Assembly (NCBI RefSeq): GCF_030209445.1
Contig: NZ_JARVSD010000018.1
Coordinates: 124,001 to 188,000 of the forward strand
From: Promicromonospora sp. MEB111
Lineage (GTDB): Bacteria > Actinomycetota > Actinomycetes > Actinomycetales > Cellulomonadaceae
Direction of reading: 5' to 3'
DNA: 64,000 bases
Shown: in pieces, positions 60,417-64,000 of the stretch
Numbering within the stretch: the first letter of the stretch is position 1
How the letters are laid out: every line of letters starts with the position of its first letter
The notes under the pieces: generated by a model
The model's input: only the letters and a program-made list of their open reading frames with translations
Databases searched by the model: none
Told to the model about the DNA's origin: nothing
Translations under genes and position numbers: made by a program

Positions 60417-60548
60417 TCCTGGACCGTACGCGCGCCAGGGCGGGCGTGCAGGGGCGCCGGCGCGCGTCGCCGGGCGTTCACGTCGTCGTCGCCCTCCTGA
60501 CGGCGCGTCGCCACGACCTGGCCACGGGACCTGTCCAGGCTCAGCCGC

Positions 60549-61688
60549 ATGAGGACCACCCCACGCGGCGTCGTCGCCGCCCGCACCGCCGCAGCCCTCG
60601 CCGTGACCCTCGCGGGCACGCTGGCACTGGGCGCCGCACCGGCGTCCGCCCTGAGCACCACGGACGACGGCGCCATGGCCGCCGCCGCGGATGCCGCCGG
60701 CCGCCCGGCCGGCCACCACCGCACCTTCGACCTCCAGGCACACCGGGGCGGCATCGCGCTCACCGTCGAGAACACGCTCCCGGCCTTCGACAACGCCCTC
60801 GCGCTCGGGGTCAGCACGCTCGAGCTGGACGTGCAGATCACGCAGGACGGGTATGCCGTCGTGACCCATGACCGCGACCCGAGCCCGGCCAAGTGCGTCG
60901 ACACCGAGCCGGCGTTCCCGGGCGACCCCGAGTTCCCCTACGTGCCGAACAAGACGTACATCAAGGACCTCACGCTCGCGCAGGTCCGCACCCTCGACTG
61001 CGGGTCGCTGCGCCAGCCGCAGTTCCCCGGGCAGGAGCTGCACCCGGGCGAGCAGATGCCGCTGCTGTCGGAGGTCCTGGCGCTGGTCAACCGGCACCGG
61101 GCGCACCAGGTCAAGCTCAACATCGAGACCAAGGTCGAGGCGGGCGCCCCCGAGCAGACGGCGCCGCGCGAGCAGTTCGTGCAGGTCGTCGCCCGTGAGG
61201 TGCGCAAGGCGCGCCTGGTCGACCAGGTGACGATCCAGAGCTTCGACTGGGGCTCGCTGATGCGGATGAGCCAGGTCGAGCCGCGCTTCGGCCTGGTGGC
61301 GCTGACCAACGGCCAGCAGTTCCTCCAGGTCGGCGTCGAGGGCGCGTCGCCGTGGCTCGGCGGCCTGGACATCGACGACTTCCCGGGCTCGATCCAGCAG
61401 AAGTTCGTCGCGGCCGCCGCCTCGTTCGACGCCGACGCCGTCTCGCCCGTGCACGGCGACCCGCAGGGCGGCAGCGTGTCCGACCCGGGCTACGTCCCGT
61501 TCACGACGCCCGAGCTCGTCCGCGCCGCGCACCGCGCCGGCATGGCCGTGATCCCGTGGACCGTCGACGACCGCGCCACGATCGAGTCCCTGATGGACAT
61601 CGGCGTCGACGGCCTCATCACCGACCGGCCGGACCTGCTGCGCACGATCATGGCGGAGCGCCACCTCAAGCTCCCGAAGCGCTACTGA
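60549..61688 (+). CDS. glpQ: Secreted glycerophosphodiester phosphodiesterase
   Basis: 379 residues. Sec signal peptide at about 1-35 (VVAARTAAALAVTLAGTLALG, cleavage near ASA). Catalytic HRGG (DLQAHRGGIALTVENTLPAF), EL at LELDVQITQDGYAVVTHDRD, and the C-terminal PWTVDDRATIESLMDIGVDGLITDRPD match GDPD enzymes of the GlpQ type. It releases glycerol-3-phosphate from deacylated phospholipids or teichoic acid outside the cell. It stands alone; no Ugp importer is adjacent. Confidence 0.9.
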   Translation: MRTTPRGVVAARTAAALAVTLAGTLALGAAPASALSTTDDGAMAAAADAAGRPAGHHRTFDLQAHRGGIALTVENTLPAFDNALALGVSTLELDVQITQDGYAVVTHDRDPSPAKCVDTEPAFPGDPEFPYVPNKTYIKDLTLAQVRTLDCGSLRQPQFPGQELHPGEQMPLLSEVLALVNRHRAHQVKLNIETKVEAGAPEQTAPREQFVQVVAREVRKARLVDQVTIQSFDWGSLMRMSQVEPRFGLVALTNGQQFLQVGVEGASPWLGGLDIDDFPGSIQQKFVAAAASFDADAVSPVHGDPQGGSVSDPGYVPFTTPELVRAAHRAGMAVIPWTVDDRATIESLMDIGVDGLITDRPDLLRTIMAERHLKLPKRY

Positions 61689-61698
61689 CGCGCGCGGG

Positions 61699-62148
61699 TC
61701 AGCCCGCGGCCGTGTCGTGCTCGCCGGTCCCGGCGCGGGGCGCTGCCCGACGGCGTTCGCGGCGTCCGCGGGCCAGCTCCGTCGCCAGGGCGTCGAGCGG
61801 CTGGGCAAAGGTGTCCTCGAAGCGCGCGAGCCAGGCCTGGGCAGCGGCGGTCCCGGCGTCGTCCACGGCGTAGAGGCGGCGCGTGCCCTCGGCGCGCACC
61901 CGCACGAGCCCCGCCTCGCGGAGCACCCTGAGGTGCTGCGAGACCGCGGGCTGCGTGATGCGCACGCGCGCCTGCAGCGCGGTGACCAGGGCCCCGGCAG
62001 GCTGCTCGCCCGCGACGAGCAGCTCCAGCAGCCGACGTCGGACCGGGTCGCCGAGCGCCTCGAACACACCGGCCCGGGCCGCGTCGAGCGCGCCGGGGGG
62101 ACCGGCGTCCGGTCCACCGTCGTCCGCCGGCGCGGCCGCGGCCGGCAC
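61699..62148 (-). CDS. ArsR-family regulator
   Basis: 149 residues from the GTG at 62148. Winged HTH VFEALGDPVRRRLLELLVAGEQPAGALVTAL and ITQPAVSQHLRVLREAGLVRVRAEGTRRLYAVD. No Cys metal site. It directly follows the SRPBCC gene (start adjacent to its stop) and is the second gene of that operon. ArsR/AHSA1-type pairs usually respond to stress or xenobiotics; the operator at 62816 precedes both. Confidence 0.88.
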   Translation of the reverse strand: MPAAAAPADDGGPDAGPPGALDAARAGVFEALGDPVRRRLLELLVAGEQPAGALVTALQARVRITQPAVSQHLRVLREAGLVRVRAEGTRRLYAVDDAGTAAAQAWLARFEDTFAQPLDALATELARGRRERRRAAPRAGTGEHDTAAG

Positions 62149-62802
62149 TCAGGCCTCCGGCGTCGGGGGCGGCGTGGTGTAGAAGGCCAGCGTGCGCTCG
62201 CCCGCGGCCCGCGCCGCGTCTGCGTCGTCCCCGCCGGCGATCGCGGCGTCGGCCCAGCCGGCGCTGGCGTGCCGGGCGAACTCGACCCCTTCGGGGGAGA
62301 GGGCCCACGCCTCGGACTCCTTGGGGTCCATCGTGGCGCCGGTGGCGAGGTGCAGGCCCAGCCCGAGGAGGCCGAGGTCCCAGCCGACGCCGACGGCGCC
62401 CGGGCCGTACTGGGTCCAGAAGTCGGGGTCCACGGGGGACTCGTGCACCAGCTCGAGGGTGGTGCCGCCGTCGGCGGGCGTGAGGGAGACCTCCACCCAC
62501 GAGACGCCGCCGCCGAACTCCCACGTGACGGCGAACGACTCGGGCGCGTCGCAGCGCTCGACGAGCCCGCCGGCGTTGCCCTCGAGCTGGTAGCGGCCGC
62601 CGACGCTCAGGTCGCCGCTGACCGGCATGAACCAGCGGGGGATGCGGTCGGGTGACGTGACGGCCTGCCAGAGGTCCGACTGCTCGGCGTCGTAGGTGCG
62701 CCGGGCGACGGCGATCTTGGTCGGGGTGCCGTCCCGGCTGCCGTCGCGGACCTCGCGGGAGACGAGGCCGGCGGTGGCGACGGGGTCGATGGTGATAGAC
62801 AT
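62149..62802 (-). CDS. SRPBCC (AHSA1-like) protein
   Basis: 217 residues from the ATG at 62802, with GGAG 6 bases upstream. The START/AHSA1 fold shows as IAVARRTYDAEQSDLWQAVTSPDRIPRWFMPVSGDLSVGGRY and VSLTPADGGTTLELVHE, with a helical C-terminal extension of about 70 residues. The family binds hydrophobic ligands. It is co-transcribed with the ArsR regulator downstream; the 6-4-6 operator lies 13 bases before the ATG. Confidence 0.87.
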   Translation of the reverse strand: MSITIDPVATAGLVSREVRDGSRDGTPTKIAVARRTYDAEQSDLWQAVTSPDRIPRWFMPVSGDLSVGGRYQLEGNAGGLVERCDAPESFAVTWEFGGGVSWVEVSLTPADGGTTLELVHESPVDPDFWTQYGPGAVGVGWDLGLLGLGLHLATGATMDPKESEAWALSPEGVEFARHASAGWADAAIAGGDDADAARAAGERTLAFYTTPPPTPEA

Positions 62803-62815
62803 GCTCACTCCTTCA

Positions 62816-62831
62816 ATAAGTAGACACTTAT
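62816..62831. promoter_or_regulatory. ArsR-type operator
   Basis: ATAAGT-AGAC-ACTTAT, a perfect 6-4-6 inverted repeat with an AT-rich tail (ATTAGG), 13 bases before the SRPBCC ATG. This is the form expected for an ArsR homodimer site and predicts autorepression. Confidence 0.75.
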
Positions 62832-62950
62832 ATTAGGTCACAGGTCCGGCCGGGAGGCAAGTGCCGAGGCGCGGGTGCCGTTGCGGTCCAAAAGAGTGTG
62901 CCAAGCGGCGACTGTGCGCGAGTGTCGGTGACGCGGAGTAGGTTCCGAGA

Positions 62951-63565
62951 ATGGCCCCTGAGGAGAAGGCCCGCATCGCGGTGGTGCCCGCCACGGCCGA
63001 CCGGTTCGACGACATCGCCCGCGTCCTCAACCCGACCGGGCGCGAGCAGGCGTGCTGGTGCATGCACTGGCGCGCCCCGGCCAAGGAGGACGTCACCACG
63101 CGCGGTGCGCGGCTGCGCGAGCTGACGGAGCAGGAGCCCGTGCCGGGGATGCTCGCCTACCTCGACGGTGACGGCGGTGGCGAGGTCGCCGGCTGGCTCG
63201 GCTTCTCGGTGCGATCGGCGGCGCGGTCGCTGCAGCGGTCGCGCGTGCTACCGGTGGGGGAGCCGGAGACCTGGCCCACCACCTGGGTGTTCATGTGCGT
63301 GACGGTGCGCGCGGGTCTCCGCAGGCAGGGGGTCGCCCAGGCGCTGCTCGACGCCGGGGTCGACTACGCCGCGGCCCACGGCGCGACGGCGCTGGAAGCC
63401 TTCCCCGTCGAACCCGAGGACGGGCGGCGGGTGCCGGTGAGCGCGGCGTTCGTCGGCACCGTGGCGATGTTCGAGCGAGCGGGCTTCGACCGGCTGGCGC
63501 CGACCGACGCCACGAGCGGACGGCTGACCCGCTGGCACATGCGGCGGGAGATCGCCGCGGCCTGA
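62951..63565 (+). CDS. GNAT N-acetyltransferase
   Basis: 204 residues. The start GREQACWCMHWRAPAKEDV with the WCMHW motif and the acetyl-CoA loop CVTVRAGLRRQGVAQALLDAGVDYA identify an actinobacterial GNAT subgroup of unknown substrate. The end FERAGFDRLAPTDATSGRLTRWHMRREI is usual. Convergent with the SnoaL-like gene. Confidence 0.85.
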   Translation: MAPEEKARIAVVPATADRFDDIARVLNPTGREQACWCMHWRAPAKEDVTTRGARLRELTEQEPVPGMLAYLDGDGGGEVAGWLGFSVRSAARSLQRSRVLPVGEPETWPTTWVFMCVTVRAGLRRQGVAQALLDAGVDYAAAHGATALEAFPVEPEDGRRVPVSAAFVGTVAMFERAGFDRLAPTDATSGRLTRWHMRREIAAA

Positions 63566-63577
63566 GGGCCCGCGGAC

Positions 63578-63973
63578 CTACTCCTCGACCGGCACGACCA
63601 CGCACAGCTCGAAGGTGTCCCGGCCCCGCCGCACCAGGTAGCGCGCACGGTAGGCCGCGGCCTCCGAGGCGTTCTCGTCCTTGAGGCTCCAGCGCACGTC
63701 GACCCACAGCAGCGCGTCGCCCACCTGCTCGACCGCCTTGATCTCCGGCACGGCGGCGACCAGCCCCTGCTCCCGGTAGGAGCCGAGCATGCCGCCGAGG
63801 CCGGCCCGCGCGGCCTCGGCGTCGGGCACCACGACGGAACGGTCGGCCTCGACGATCACCGCCGGTTGGGCGAGGCCGTCGGCCAGGGCGTCCAGGTCGC
63901 CCGTCCCGAGCGCGACGCCGTGGCCGACGAGGAACGCGAGCAGGTCGTCGTGGTCGTACGGGGTACTGGTCAT
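63578..63973 (-). CDS. SnoaL/NTF2-like protein
   Basis: 131 residues of cystatin/NTF2-like fold: ALADGLAQPAVIVEADRSVVVPDAEAARAGLGGML followed by beta strands (LLWVDVRWSLKDENASEAAAYRARYLVRR). No catalytic residues are evident; the function is unknown. The ATG at 63973 is close to the end of the window, so the upstream context is missing. Confidence 0.78.
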   Translation of the reverse strand: MTSTPYDHDDLLAFLVGHGVALGTGDLDALADGLAQPAVIVEADRSVVVPDAEAARAGLGGMLGSYREQGLVAAVPEIKAVEQVGDALLWVDVRWSLKDENASEAAAYRARYLVRRGRDTFELCVVVPVEE

Positions 63974-64000
63974 GCCCTCACGGTAGCCGGGCGGCGTGCG

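Overview
The window comes from a very GC-rich chromosome with strong G/C third-position bias, many GTG starts and tightly overlapped start/stop codons. It carries a mabA-inhA-like fabG-fabI pair, a divergent glgC/GlgM-type pair, DtxR/IdeR-type iron control and an SOS imuA-imuB-dnaE2 cassette. These point to a high-GC actinomycete. A Cellulomonadaceae/Promicromonosporaceae-like organism is my inference, not something the sequence proves. I see no rRNA, tRNA, CRISPR array, prophage or intact insertion sequence.

Layout. 1-4700 is core metabolism: a DUF3099 fragment, fabG, fabI, a SixA phosphatase, serB and glgC. 4772-9571 holds a GlgA/GlgM glycosyltransferase, a hypothetical gene, a lone ABC ATPase, and an NfeD plus SPFH membrane pair. 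9721-14516 is a TetR-controlled heterodimeric ABC exporter. 14626-20567 is a run of small regulatory modules: a DUF2975-like/XRE pair, an SDR/MmyB-like divergent pair, a YchJ-like protein and a DesK/DesR-like two-component system. 20686-26425 encodes a 970-residue membrane protein with a lipase-like motif, a sigma factor, a DinB polymerase with a Leu at the steric-gate position, and a SpoU methyltransferase. 26704-29980 has an MHYT sensor, an iron-regulated siderophore-interacting protein, a YbaK editing protein and a PEBP protein.

The centrepiece is 29994-48310, about 18 kb devoted to uptake and CoA-dependent degradation of an organic acid. It has two TetR-type regulators, a complete Liv-type ABC importer, and an APH-like kinase overlapping an acyl-CoA dehydrogenase of the ACAD10/11 (LvaA/LvaC) type. 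It also has an acyl-CoA ligase, a thioesterase, a second acyl-CoA dehydrogenase, a thiolase, a zinc alcohol dehydrogenase, three SDRs, a quinone oxidoreductase and a MaoC hydratase. The kinase/dehydrogenase pair suggests a 4-hydroxy acid, lactone or levulinate-like substrate. Two kinds of shared DNA site tie the parts together: a 37-bp motif in front of 30772 and 43458, and a TetR-type palindrome in front of 30772 and 34118.

48492-54835 is the LexA-controlled mutasome (imuA, imuB, dnaE2). 54849-63973 holds a Ser/Thr kinase, a MerR/aldo-keto reductase pair, an HtaA-domain protein, an alpha/beta hydrolase, a secreted glycerophosphodiesterase, an ArsR/SRPBCC pair, a GNAT enzyme and a SnoaL-like protein.

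Through the window are scattered long, near-perfect palindromes of at least two repeat families. Family 1 has copies at 2691, 49309 and 59053. Family 2 has copies at 14548 and 57582. A single perfect 25-bp-arm hairpin lies at 48364. The family 1 copy at 49309 sits in frame inside imuA, like the Rickettsia palindromic elements that insert into genes.
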